64,000 bases of DNA from Corynebacterium auris (GTDB lineage: Bacteria > Actinomycetota > Actinomycetes > Mycobacteriales > Mycobacteriaceae): assembly GCF_030408575.1 (NCBI RefSeq), contig NZ_CP047047.1, positions 1,909,991-1,973,990 of the forward strand, given 5' to 3'. The position numbers and the translations under genes are program-made. This document shows positions 54,494-63,198 of the stretch, piece after piece. The stretch's first letter is position 1, and the number at the start of each line of letters is the position of its first letter. Below the pieces are notes generated by a model. It searched no databases, was not told the DNA's origin, and worked only from the letters and a program-made list of their open reading frames with translations.

Positions 54494-55456
54494 ATGTCTT
54501 CCAAGGTTTCTTTGGTGGTGCTTGCTGCAGCCTCGTTGGCGCTTTGCTCGTGTGCTGGGGAGGAGCAGGGACGTTCTGAGTCGGCGCCTAGTGGAGCTTC
54601 TGAGCCGGTGACGCTTGCGCATCCGTCTTTTGATGGGGCGGAAATCGAGTTTGAGAGTCAGCCTGAGGAGCTTGTGATGGATTGTTATGCCTACAGTTCG
54701 TTGCATGAGTATGGTCTGACGCCGGCTGCGTTGTTTGGTTATGACTGTGAGGATCCTTTCGTCATGGGGGATCTTGATATTTCGGGTATTGCGCGGATTG
54801 GTACCAATGCTGAGATTGATATGGAGAAGCTGGCGGAGATTGGGCCTGATGCAGTTGTTGGTAATGGCTCGTTGGAGGGGTGGACTTGGTTTGATGAGAC
54901 GGTGAATGCGCAGTTGCGTTCGGTTGCTCCTTTTGTTCCGTTGCCGCGTGATGAGTCGGTGGAAGAAAATATTGCGCAGACGCGTTATCTTGCGGACTTT
55001 TTCGGTGGGGATGTAGATAGTGCTCAGGTGCAGCAGTCGGATGAGGAGCTTGAGCAGGCGAAGGTTGAGTTCCAGGACGTGATGGAGGGGAGTGACCTTT
55101 CTTTCATGCTGGTCAGCCCGACGCAGGAGATGTTGTATACCGCTGTTGGTTTCCCGCAGGCTGATTTTTTGGAGAGTTTGGGGGCGAGGATTGTTGGCGC
55201 GCCTGAGCCTGAAAGTGGTAATCCCTGGGGTCGAGTTGCGTGGGAGGAAGCCGCGTCGTATCCGGCGGATATTCTCCTAGTCGAGGGGTATGACGAGTCG
55301 TATTCTTTTGATAATGAGTTGTGGAATACTCTTCCTGCGGTTCAGGCTGGTCAGCTAGGGCCGTGGGCGTCGAAGGGTGCGATGACGTCACGCAGTTACG
55401 CGCAGTGGCTTCGTGAGGTCACGGAGTTGGCTGCCTCGGCCGAGAAAGTTGCCTAG
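54494..55456 (+). CDS. Iron-siderophore ABC transporter substrate-binding lipoprotein
   Basis: The 320-residue protein has a lipoprotein signal peptide with Cys20 (ALCSC) and a class III binding-protein fold: IARIGTNAEIDMEKLAEIGPDAVVG in the first lobe, a linking helix (about 155-190), and EEAASYPADILLVEGY in the second. It should capture a ferric siderophore outside the membrane. Codon use is markedly T-ending, unlike the GC-rich permease genes that follow, so the gene may have a separate origin. ATG 54494 is chosen over 54479. Confidence 0.9.
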   Translation: MSSKVSLVVLAAASLALCSCAGEEQGRSESAPSGASEPVTLAHPSFDGAEIEFESQPEELVMDCYAYSSLHEYGLTPAALFGYDCEDPFVMGDLDISGIARIGTNAEIDMEKLAEIGPDAVVGNGSLEGWTWFDETVNAQLRSVAPFVPLPRDESVEENIAQTRYLADFFGGDVDSAQVQQSDEELEQAKVEFQDVMEGSDLSFMLVSPTQEMLYTAVGFPQADFLESLGARIVGAPEPESGNPWGRVAWEEAASYPADILLVEGYDESYSFDNELWNTLPAVQAGQLGPWASKGAMTSRSYAQWLREVTELAASAEKVA

Positions 55457-55461
55457 CTTTC

Positions 55462-56487
55462 GTGAGTACGGTGACGACGAGGCTGCGCCCAAGCGACAAA
55501 ACTCGGTGGGCTGGCGTCGTGCCCCTCGCTGTATTGTGTGTGAGCGCGCTTGTCGCGAGCATGCTGGTCGGCTCCCGTCATGTCGAGGCTGCGGACGTTG
55601 TCTCGCTGCTGTTTAACCCAGACCCCGCTGACCCGGAGTCGCAGACCGTCTGGTTGTCGCGAGTGCCGCGGACGGTTCTCATCCTCGTCGCGGGTGCCGC
55701 GTTCGGCGTGGCCGGGGCGCTCATGCAGGCGGTCACGCGTAACCCGATGACGGACCCGGGCATCCTGGGGGTCAACGCTGGTTCCTCGCTGGCCGTGGTG
55801 GTGGGCCTCGCCTTCTTCGGGTTGACCGATATCCGCCAGTACATGTGGTGGGCCTTCGGAGGTGCGATGGTGACCTCTGTGGTGGTTTTCGCCATTGGAA
55901 ATTCGGGCCCAGTGCGCGGCAGCCCCGTCCGGATGACGCTCTCGGGTGTCGCCCTAGGCGCGGTGCTGTCTGGTTTCACGTCCGCGGTGTTGCTGACTAA
56001 TTCGCAACTCTTGGCGCAGATGCGAGGGTGGTCTGCGGGGACGACCGCGTCGCAGCCCTTGAACGACACGCTGGTGATTGTGCCCTTCATCATCCTGGGC
56101 CTCATCATCGCGATTTCCGCGTCGCGCTCGCTTGATGTGCTTGCGCTTGGCGAGGCTTCGGCCGTGTCGCTGGGAACAGACCCGACGCGTGTGCGCCTCG
56201 TGGCGCTTGTGTCCATCACGTTGCTCGCTGGTGGTGCAACAGCCGCTGCTGGTCCCATCGCCTTCCTCGGGTTGATGGCCCCGCATTTGGCGCGCTCATT
56301 GGTGGGGCCCCACCAAGGCTGGATCATCGCGTACTCGGTGCTTATCGCGCCGACAGTGATGGGTTTCGCCGACGTCCTTGGCCGGGTGATCACCACCGGT
56401 GAGGTTCCCGTGGGCGTGGTCACGGCATTCATCGGCGCGCCGCTTTTAATTTACATGGTGCGCCGTTATCGGGTCGCGGAGGTGTAA
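55462..56487 (+). CDS. FecCD-family siderophore permease, subunit 1
   Basis: The 341-residue membrane protein has FecCD motifs RVPRTVLILVAGAAFGVAGALMQ, RNPMTDPGILGVNAGSSL and IAFLGLMAPHLARSLVG, with about nine to ten membrane segments. It starts at a GTG five bases after the binding-protein stop. It pairs with the next gene as the heterodimeric channel. Confidence 0.94.
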   Translation: MSTVTTRLRPSDKTRWAGVVPLAVLCVSALVASMLVGSRHVEAADVVSLLFNPDPADPESQTVWLSRVPRTVLILVAGAAFGVAGALMQAVTRNPMTDPGILGVNAGSSLAVVVGLAFFGLTDIRQYMWWAFGGAMVTSVVVFAIGNSGPVRGSPVRMTLSGVALGAVLSGFTSAVLLTNSQLLAQMRGWSAGTTASQPLNDTLVIVPFIILGLIIAISASRSLDVLALGEASAVSLGTDPTRVRLVALVSITLLAGGATAAAGPIAFLGLMAPHLARSLVGPHQGWIIAYSVLIAPTVMGFADVLGRVITTGEVPVGVVTAFIGAPLLIYMVRRYRVAEV

Positions 56488-56491
56488 GACG

Positions 56492-57532
56492 ATGACAACG
56501 CTAGATTACGGGCGCCGCGTCATGCGGGTGGGCCCAGGCATGCTTGTCGACGCCCGCTCGCTTGTCCTGTGCACAATCCTGTGGGGCATCATTGCCGTGC
56601 TCGCGACCTTTGCTGTAACGACAGGGTCGGCGTCGATAAGCCTGGGTGAGGTCGTCGACGTGATGCGAGGGCGCGGTGATGACTACACTTCGATGGTGGT
56701 GGGCGAGTGGCGTGCGCCGCGGGTGGTTTTGGCCATTATCCTCGGCGTCTGCTTGGCGCTGAGCGGGGTGATATTTCAGAATCTGACGCGAAACCCGTTG
56801 GGCTCGCCGGATGTGATCGGGTTCCAAACGGGTGCGTTTACGGGCGCGCTCGTGGTCATGCTGGTTCTGCGCGGCGGGGCGGCGGCGACGATGATGGGCG
56901 CGCTGGCCGGTGGCATCGCCACGGCGCTCGTGGTGTTTTTCTTGTCCTCTTCGCAGGGGGCGGTGAAGGCGGTGCGCCTGATCATCGTCGGTATCGGTGT
57001 GGGCGCTATGCTCTCGTCCTTCAACGTGTGGCTGATGCTGACGGCGACGGTGGAAGACGCGACCATGGCTGGGCTCTGGGGAGCGGGCAACCTGTCGGGC
57101 GCGTCGTGGCAGACGGTTGTGGTTGTCGGTGCCGGGTCGGGTGCGTTCGTTCTTGGAGCCGCCGTGCTGGGCCGGCCGTTGCGCCTGCAGCAAATCGGTG
57201 TGCCTTTTGCCACGGCGCTCGGCCAGAACGTGCGGTTGGTGCAGGTAGCGGCGCTCCTGGTGGGAATAGGCCTGACCGCTGTGGCCACGGCCTCGGTGGG
57301 GCCCATCTCCTTTATTGCGCTGGCATCCCCGCAGATTGCTCGCCGCCTTGCGCGCACCGATGGGCTTGCGCTCGGGCCGAGCGCCGCCGTTGGTGCGTTG
57401 CTTCTTTTGCTTGCAGACGTCACTGCGCAGCGTATTTACCCGATGTCTCCGCTTCCGGTCGGCATCGTCACAGTCTCCATCGGCGGACTGTATTTTTTGT
57501 GGTTGCTTTTACGGGAAGGAAAGAACCGATGA
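56492..57532 (+). CDS. FecCD-family siderophore permease, subunit 2
   Basis: The 346-residue membrane protein has WRAPRVVLAIILGVCLALSG, TRNPLGSPDVIGFQTGAFTG and ISFIALASPQIARRLA, the FecG/FepG-like second permease of siderophore importers. It starts four bases after subunit 1, and its stop overlaps the ATPase start (ATGA). Confidence 0.94.
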   Translation: MTTLDYGRRVMRVGPGMLVDARSLVLCTILWGIIAVLATFAVTTGSASISLGEVVDVMRGRGDDYTSMVVGEWRAPRVVLAIILGVCLALSGVIFQNLTRNPLGSPDVIGFQTGAFTGALVVMLVLRGGAAATMMGALAGGIATALVVFFLSSSQGAVKAVRLIIVGIGVGAMLSSFNVWLMLTATVEDATMAGLWGAGNLSGASWQTVVVVGAGSGAFVLGAAVLGRPLRLQQIGVPFATALGQNVRLVQVAALLVGIGLTAVATASVGPISFIALASPQIARRLARTDGLALGPSAAVGALLLLLADVTAQRIYPMSPLPVGIVTVSIGGLYFLWLLLREGKNR

Positions 57533-58362
57533 CACGACTCGAAGCTTCAGGTGTGGCCCTGGCGTACGGCGACAAGGTGGTGTGTGAAGACATCAGCGCG
57601 CCTATCCCCGATGGGGAGTTCACCGTAATCGTCGGGCCGAACGCGTGCGGAAAGTCGACATTGCTGAAAAGCCTGACGCGCCTGCTTGCGCCCTCGCGCG
57701 GCAGCGTGCTCCTTGATGGGCGCCAATTACACACCATGCCGACAAAACAGGTTGCCCGGGAGGTCGGCCTCTTGCCGCAGGGACCAGTCGCCCCCGACGG
57801 GGTGCGGGTCGTCGACCTTGTCAGTCGCGGGCGTAACCCGCATCGCGGGATGTTTTCTCCCTGGTCGCCGCGTGACGAGGAGGCGGTGGCCGCCGCCATG
57901 GAGTCCACGGGTGTGCGGGAGCTGTCGGGCCGCTACGTCGACGAGCTTTCTGGCGGGCAGCGCCAGCGGGTATGGATGGCGGTCGCGCTCGCTCAGCAGA
58001 CTCCGATTCTGTTGTTGGATGAGCCCACAACCTACCTGGACCTCAGCCACCAGATCGAGCTTTTAGAGCTGTGCCGCAGCCTCAACCGCAACCAGGGGCA
58101 TACCCTCGTTGCGGTGCTGCACGACCTCAACCAGGCAGCGCGCTACGCCGACCACATCATTGCGATGAAAGACGGTCAAGTGGTGGCCACCGGTACACCG
58201 CAGGAGGTGATCACCGAGGAGCTTGTCGCCGAGGTCTTTGGCCTCGACGCCAGGGTGATCGCGGATCCGGAGTCGCGCAGCCCGCTGGTGGTGCCGCGGT
58301 GGGCGCACCCGCGCGCTGAGGCGCAGCCGCGGGAGACTGCCGCCGTGGGCAGCGAGCGCTAG
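57529..58362 (+). CDS. Siderophore ABC transporter ATP-binding protein
   Basis: The 277-residue FepC-type ATPase has Walker A GPNACGKSTLL (about 37-47), signature LSGGQRQRVWMAVALAQ, Walker B ILLLDEPTTYLDL and switch His in VLHDLNQ. It completes the importer. The last bases of the gene (TAG, 58360-58362) overlap the stop codon of the convergent IS481 transposase, so the IS lies immediately against or slightly within the original gene end. Confidence 0.94.
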   Translation: MTRLEASGVALAYGDKVVCEDISAPIPDGEFTVIVGPNACGKSTLLKSLTRLLAPSRGSVLLDGRQLHTMPTKQVAREVGLLPQGPVAPDGVRVVDLVSRGRNPHRGMFSPWSPRDEEAVAAAMESTGVRELSGRYVDELSGGQRQRVWMAVALAQQTPILLLDEPTTYLDLSHQIELLELCRSLNRNQGHTLVAVLHDLNQAARYADHIIAMKDGQVVATGTPQEVITEELVAEVFGLDARVIADPESRSPLVVPRWAHPRAEAQPRETAAVGSER

Positions 58363-59357
58363 ATGTACTTCCCCGTGGCGTTGTGAACGCGTTGTGCGGG
58401 GGTGAGGCCTCCGATAGCGGTGTGGGCTCGATGGTAGTTGTACTCGTGGATAAACTCCGCGTACGTCTGCTGTCGGGCCTTTTCGCTGGCGTATGGGCGG
58501 ATGTAGGCCCATTCCTGCATCAGGGTGCGGTTGAACCGTTCTACTTTGCCGTTGGTCTGTGGCCGGTACGGCTTGGTGTAGACATGCTTAATCGTGCCCA
58601 GGGCAGCGTTGAACGCCGTGGAACGGTAGCAGGCACCGTTGTCGGTCATCACCCGTGTGACGTCGATGCCTTGCTCGGTGAAGGACTGGCAGGCGCGCCG
58701 CATAAACCCGGCGGCGGTGTGCTTCTTCTCGTCGGTCAGGATCTCCGAGTACACCATCCGTGAGTAGTCATCCACGGCGTGATGCAGGTAGGAATATCCC
58801 CGCCCCGCGGGCGCACCAGCTTGTCTTTGTGCGTTGCGGGCGCGACCTGCCCGGCGATCCTGTTCAGAGCCACGCCCGTGCACGCGCCAGCCCCCGCCGT
58901 CGGGGATGCGGCCAAGCTTTTTGATGTCGACATGGATCATGTCCCCGGGTTGGCTGCGTTCATAGCGCACTGGTGGTGCTTTGCGCACCGGCAGGCCGGT
59001 GGCCTGGTCGATGCAGACTAGTTTCGGCATGTTGTAGCGCGCCAGCACCCGACCAACCGTGGAACGGGGAATTCCCAGGTGGTAGCCAATACGGTGTGGG
59101 CCCCACTGGCGGGTAAACCGCAGTGTGATGATGCGGCGCTGGGTGCGCACCGGCAGCTGGTGCGGGCACGCGCGGGGACGGTGTGACCGGTCAGTGAGCA
59201 CTTCGCCACGGCGTGCCCGGCTCACCCACCTGTTGACGGTGGCTGGTCAGACCTGGAAGCGTTCAGCGACTCGGCGCTGCGTCCATCCGTGGGTGATGAC
59301 CAGCTCAACCATCCTTGCTCTGCCGGTCGGGGTCAAAGGTGCGTTACGGTGTGTCAT
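58359..59357 (-). pseudogene. IS481-family transposase with one in-frame stop
   Basis: The full frame would start at ATG 59357 (MTHRNAPLTPTGRARMVELV), with a helix-turn-helix, and continue to 58359 as 332 residues. It holds a DDE domain with HVDIKKLGRIPDGGG, MTDNGACYRS, KPYRPQTNGKVERFN and HTAIGGLTPAQRVHN. A TGA at 59247-59249 (codon 37) replaces a sense codon between ERFQV and PATVNRWV. Everything else is intact. Translation restarting at 59225 would lack the first half of the DNA-binding part. Confidence 0.9.
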
Positions 59358-59933
59358 GGAAGCTTTCGTCGTGGATGTTCGTGTCGTTACCTACACCTCT
59401 ACCGGAGGCTTCCCCTTTTCGTTCACACCGTTGACAACCTCCCGGGGAAATATACCTAGGAACAAAACCCGGGACAGTGCAGTTCATCAAGGTAGGCGGT
59501 CGGGTCCATATGATCGGGTCCAGCGACCATCGCGGATATTCTCCTTTCGAGGAGATGTAGGAGCTGATTCGAAAGGTACTGCGGTGGTCACCTCACACAT
59601 TCATAAGGCCCTACCCAATAATCACAGATACACCACACTAACGGGCGTAACCTCGGTTTGAATATGGGGAGTACTCAGCCCCCGGGTAGTCAAGTCCGTA
59701 ATTTTTGGACCCCAGCTCTCTTTTCTCGGGCGCAAAGCGACTTGCCGAAATCGATTTTGGCAAATGCGCGAACTAACTCCATCAGCGCTTCTGGACGACG
59801 CGGTGTAATCACGCCCACCTTGGGTAGCCACTCGCTCGCGCAACGTCGCCCCAGTGCACCGCGTGGGGAGCCCCCGAGCTGTTCCCCGAACGCGCCCGGG
59901 CTCCCCTTCACTTCCCCCCTCCCAAATTCCCGC
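59358..59933. other. Region without a supported gene downstream of purD
   Basis: This 576-base stretch holds the outer end of the IS481 element (TGTCAACGGTGTGAAC on the minus strand, near 59421-59436). Near 59860-59905 there is a GC-rich fold-back (GGGGAGCCC with GGGGCTCCCC on the minus strand), possibly structure at the purD 3' end. No frame shows a recognisable protein. Confidence 0.45.
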
Positions 59934-61187
59934 CTAGCCCTCCACGCGGATGTCACCCTCGATGGCCTTGCGAGCGATGTCCCGGCGGTAGAACGAGCCC
60001 TGCAACGCGATCTTTTCCACGGCCTCGTACGCCTTATCGACGGCCTGCTCCAGCGTCGCACCCTTACCCAGCGCGTTGAGCACGCGGCCGCCCGAGGAGA
60101 CGAGCACCCCGTCCTGCATCGCGGTGCCGGCGTGGAGGATCCGGGCCGGGTCGTCCAGACCCTCGCCGGTGATGGCGTCGCCGGTGCGGGGTGCGGCCGG
60201 GTAGTCCTCGGCGGCGAGCACGACGGTGGCCGCGTAGCCGTCCTCCCACTCGAGGGGGGCCAGGTCGGCGAGGGTGCCGGTGGCGGTGGCGGTTAAGGCG
60301 TCGACAAGCGGCGTTTTCAGCAGGGAGAGCACGGGCTGCGTCTCGGGGTCGCCGAAGCGGGCGTTGAACTCGACGACAGCCGGTCCCTCCGGGCCCCAGG
60401 CCGCGCCGACGTAGAGAATGCCCTGGTAGGGGATGCCGCGGGCGGCCATCTCACGGGCGACGGGCTCGGCGATCTCGGCGACAATGCGCTCGACGCCTTT
60501 GTCGGGCAGCCACGGCAGCGGTGTGTAGGCACCCATGCCGCCGGTGTTGGGGCCGGCGTCGTTATCGTGGGCGCGCTTGTGGTCCTGCGCGGGCAGCAGT
60601 GGCACGACGGTTTCGCCGTCGACGAGGCAGAACAGGGAGATCTCGGGGCCTTCGAGGAAGGACTCGAACAGGACCGGGTTGCCGGCCTCGATCACGGCGC
60701 GGGCGTGCGCCTCGGCGGCCGCGCGGTCCTGGGTGACCACCACACCCTTGCCGCCGGCCAGCCCGTCGTCCTTGACCACGTAGTTCGGGCCGTACTCGCT
60801 AAGGGTCTCCTCGACCTCCGCCAGCTCCGTCACGCGCGTCGCCGAGGCCGTGCGTACGCCCGCCGCGGCCATGACCTCCTTGGCAAAGGCCTTAGAGCCC
60901 TCGAGCTGCGCGGCGGCCTTCGTTGGGCCGACAACGTCGATGCCGGCCTCCTTCAGGGCATCCGCCGCCCCGGCGACGAGCGGGATCTCCGGGCCGATGA
61001 CCACGAGCTCCGCGCCGACGTCGCGGGCGAGCGCCACGATCGCCTCCGGCGAGGCCACGTCCACCGAATGGACCTCGGCAAGCGAGGCCATACCGGCGTT
61101 GCCCGGCGCCACGTGCAGCTCGTTGCCCCTCAACCCAGCCAGAAGGGCGTGTTCACGGCCGCCCGAACCGATAACAAGGATGCGCAT
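59934..61187 (-). CDS. purD: Phosphoribosylamine-glycine ligase (GAR synthetase)
   Basis: PurD joins glycine to phosphoribosylamine with ATP, step two of purine synthesis. The 417-residue ATP-grasp protein has [43 protein letters not shown] and [17 protein letters not shown] 61187 gives the classical N-terminus. It is a conserved gene island between IS481 debris on both sides. Confidence 0.97.
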   Translation of the reverse strand: MRILVIGSGGREHALLAGLRGNELHVAPGNAGMASLAEVHSVDVASPEAIVALARDVGAELVVIGPEIPLVAGAADALKEAGIDVVGPTKAAAQLEGSKAFAKEVMAAAGVRTASATRVTELAEVEETLSEYGPNYVVKDDGLAGGKGVVVTQDRAAAEAHARAVIEAGNPVLFESFLEGPEISLFCLVDGETVVPLLPAQDHKRAHDNDAGPNTGGMGAYTPLPWLPDKGVERIVAEIAEPVAREMAARGIPYQGILYVGAAWGPEGPAVVEFNARFGDPETQPVLSLLKTPLVDALTATATGTLADLAPLEWEDGYAATVVLAAEDYPAAPRTGDAITGEGLDDPARILHAGTAMQDGVLVSSGGRVLNALGKGATLEQAVDKAYEAVEKIALQGSFYRRDIARKAIEGDIRVEG

Positions 61188-61218
61188 GGCCCCCAACTTA
61201 CCGGTAGCCTGGGGCGGC

Positions 61219-61641
61219 ATGAGCACCGTATTCACCAAGATCCTGGACGGCGACCTGCCCGGCCGCTTCATCTACCGCGACGAGACTGTCGCCGCGTTTT
61301 TGTCCATCGCCCCCATTGCCTACGGCCATACCCTCGTCGTCCCCGTCGAGGAGGTGGACAAGTGGACCGACCTCTCCCCCGCCCTGTGGACGCACATGAA
61401 CGAGATTGCCAAGGAGATCGGGCAGGCTGTCATCGAGGCCTTTGGCTCCGAGCGCGCCGGCTACCTCATCGCCGGCTTCGAGGTCCCGCACGCCCACATT
61501 CACGTCTTCCCCGCCAACGACATGTCGGGATACAACCTCGCTAACGTCATTCCCGCGGAGCAGACAGACCAGGCGAAGATGGACGAGGCCGCGGAGCTGC
61601 TGCGCGAGAAGCTGGGCACCAACGAGGCGGGGCGGCGCTAG
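61219..61641 (+). CDS. HIT-family nucleotide-binding protein
   Basis: The 140-residue protein has the histidine triad HAHIHVFP (His91, 93, 95) and the N-terminal [15 protein letters not shown] typical of Hint-like phosphoramidate hydrolases. It should hydrolyse AMP-linked substrates in the cytoplasm. It is divergent from purD, with 31 bases between starts, so both promoters overlap. Confidence 0.95.
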   Translation: MSTVFTKILDGDLPGRFIYRDETVAAFLSIAPIAYGHTLVVPVEEVDKWTDLSPALWTHMNEIAKEIGQAVIEAFGSERAGYLIAGFEVPHAHIHVFPANDMSGYNLANVIPAEQTDQAKMDEAAELLREKLGTNEAGRR

Positions 61642-61734
61642 CTGAGAGTCGGGAACGCGCTGTGCGGGGTTGGCGCGTGCAGGGCATGCCGATTGCATTT
61701 TGAATAACCGCATGGCCAGTTCGGCAGCCTCAGT

Positions 61735-62190
61735 GCCCTGCCGTCATGATGCGTATTTTATCGAATGGCAGATACACTACCGCCGTGGTCTTGACCAGAA
61801 TAAAGACACCGCGGCGGGTTTCTGGCGGCGGGCAAGCGGCTTTTTCGCGTCGCTGGGTGTGCGTGTCGGCGCGGTGATGACCGACAACGGCGCCTGTTAC
61901 CGTTCACGCGCGTTCGTCGAGGCGTTGGGGCCGGGTGTCAAGCACCGGTGAACCAGGGGCGAATCAGCCACAGACGAGCGGGAAGGAGCAACTGTTCGAC
62001 CGCACGTTGATGACTGAGCGGGCCTACGCCCGGCCGTATTTAAGTCTCAGAGCGCCCGGCAAAAGGCGTATGTGGAGTCCAGCCACGACTACAATTTCCA
62101 CTGGTCTCATACCGCTATCGGCGGGTTAACCCCCATGCAACGCGTTCACAACGTCGCGGAGAAGTACGCGCCCGAACCATCGATAGGCTC
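61735..62190 (+). pseudogene. IS481-family transposase remnant
   Basis: Pieces in changing frames match the C-terminal half of an IS481 transposase: KDTAAGFWRRASGFFASLGVRVGAVMTDNGACYRS, then FDRTLMTERAYARPY, then YNFHWSHTAIGGLTPMQRVHN ending near 62170. It is related to but clearly different from the copy at 58.4-59.4 kb. Several frameshifts are present. Confidence 0.85.
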
Positions 62191-62200
62191 GAGACGAATG

Positions 62201-62590
62201 CTAGTAGAGCACGGCAGTCATCGGGGAGTTGTTAATTTTGGCTGTCTTGGCTTCTAACTCAGCGTGTGAAGGGGAAACCTCGATAGGGGAGCTCTTACAT
62301 CTAATTTTCGTATCATGGAAAATACGATAACTAAATCCAACCATAACCGCCCCACCATCCCTCACTAACGCTTTGTCTCTTCCCCAGTGACAATTGCTTA
62401 CGATCCCATCGCACTCAACGCGCGGGAACGTAAAAATCTTGTGGAACCACCAGTTCACCCAAGTTGGTTTGAAAACCGTGCGGATTTCACGGCAGTCCAC
62501 GAAGTTCTCTACGTTTTTATCGTCTTCCAACTCTAGGTACCCTTTCTCAGCAGGAATGGTCGAAGCAGCAAGAACAGCCGCGATCATCAC
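62201..62590 (-). CDS. Hypothetical exported protein, probably 5'-truncated
   Basis: The 129-residue frame starts MMIAAVLAASTIPAEKG, which looks like the end of a signal peptide or membrane segment; in-frame upstream codons (RARLFSFSLV) add to it but then enter the IS3 end at 62609. The mature part contains four Cys (DCREI, ECDGI, NCHWG, RCKSS) that could form two disulfides, and many aromatic residues. No family recognised. The IS3 end may have removed the original start. Base composition is AT-richer than in purD. Confidence 0.55.
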   Translation of the reverse strand: MMIAAVLAASTIPAEKGYLELEDDKNVENFVDCREIRTVFKPTWVNWWFHKIFTFPRVECDGIVSNCHWGRDKALVRDGGAVMVGFSYRIFHDTKIRCKSSPIEVSPSHAELEAKTAKINNSPMTAVLY

Positions 62591-62608
62591 CAGCGAAAAA
62601 CTAAATAA

Positions 62609-62897
62609 ACGGGCCCGACCCCTGGAAAGTGGACGCAGGGAATTGAACTTATGCGGGCAGGGTGAGTTTACCGCAGGTGCGGTTTTCGAACTCGATGGGT
62701 GAGAGATAATCGCACCATGAGTGTCTGCGCTTCTGGTTGTAGCTCACACACCACGCGAAGACGTCCCGTCTGGCGTGCAGCATCGAGTCGAAGCAAGTCC
62801 GGTTGTGCAGCACCTCACGTTTCAATGTCGCGTTGAACGACTCCGCCAGCGCGTTGTCTGCGCTGGTTTGCCCCGGGTGCAGCATCGCGGAGATCAC
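62609..62897 (-). pseudogene. IS3-family orfB C-terminal remnant
   Basis: The minus strand encodes SADNALAESFNATLKREVLH through RRHSWCDYLSPIEFENRTCG, nearly identical to the end of the orfB at 51.6-51.8 kb. It also has the same terminal GGGCCCGACCCCTGGAAAG sequence (62609-62627). Only the last third of the gene remains. Confidence 0.9.
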
Positions 62898-63198
62898 CGT
62901 CGCACCCGAAGTCGAGTGTAGAGCGGGCTTTGATTGGGTTTCGACTGCTAATTCACCCAGCTTCCGGCCCTGTTTTCCTCCGCCTCACACTGATACTCGG
63001 TAATGTGCGCTCCGAGGTAGCCGGGGAGCTTGTTTGTTCGCCTCATTGGTCAGTCGATCCGCAGCCAGCACATAGTTTTTCAGCACGCGCACCTCTTCCA
63101 GCAGGATGTGACGATGAGGAGCCCGGCCGGTGGTTCGTCGAGAAGCGGTGCGACCCCCGGCGCCGGGAACGGCTCGGCCGCCTGCCGCGGGGGCAAGG
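62898..63198. other. Decayed region between IS3 remnant and sensor kinase gene
   Basis: No intact gene is seen. A minus-strand stretch (about 63010-63110) reads LEEVRVLKNYVLAADRLTNE before a stop and looks like a fragment of a lost coding sequence of unknown family. This is the joint between IS debris and the conserved phoS region. Confidence 0.4.
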
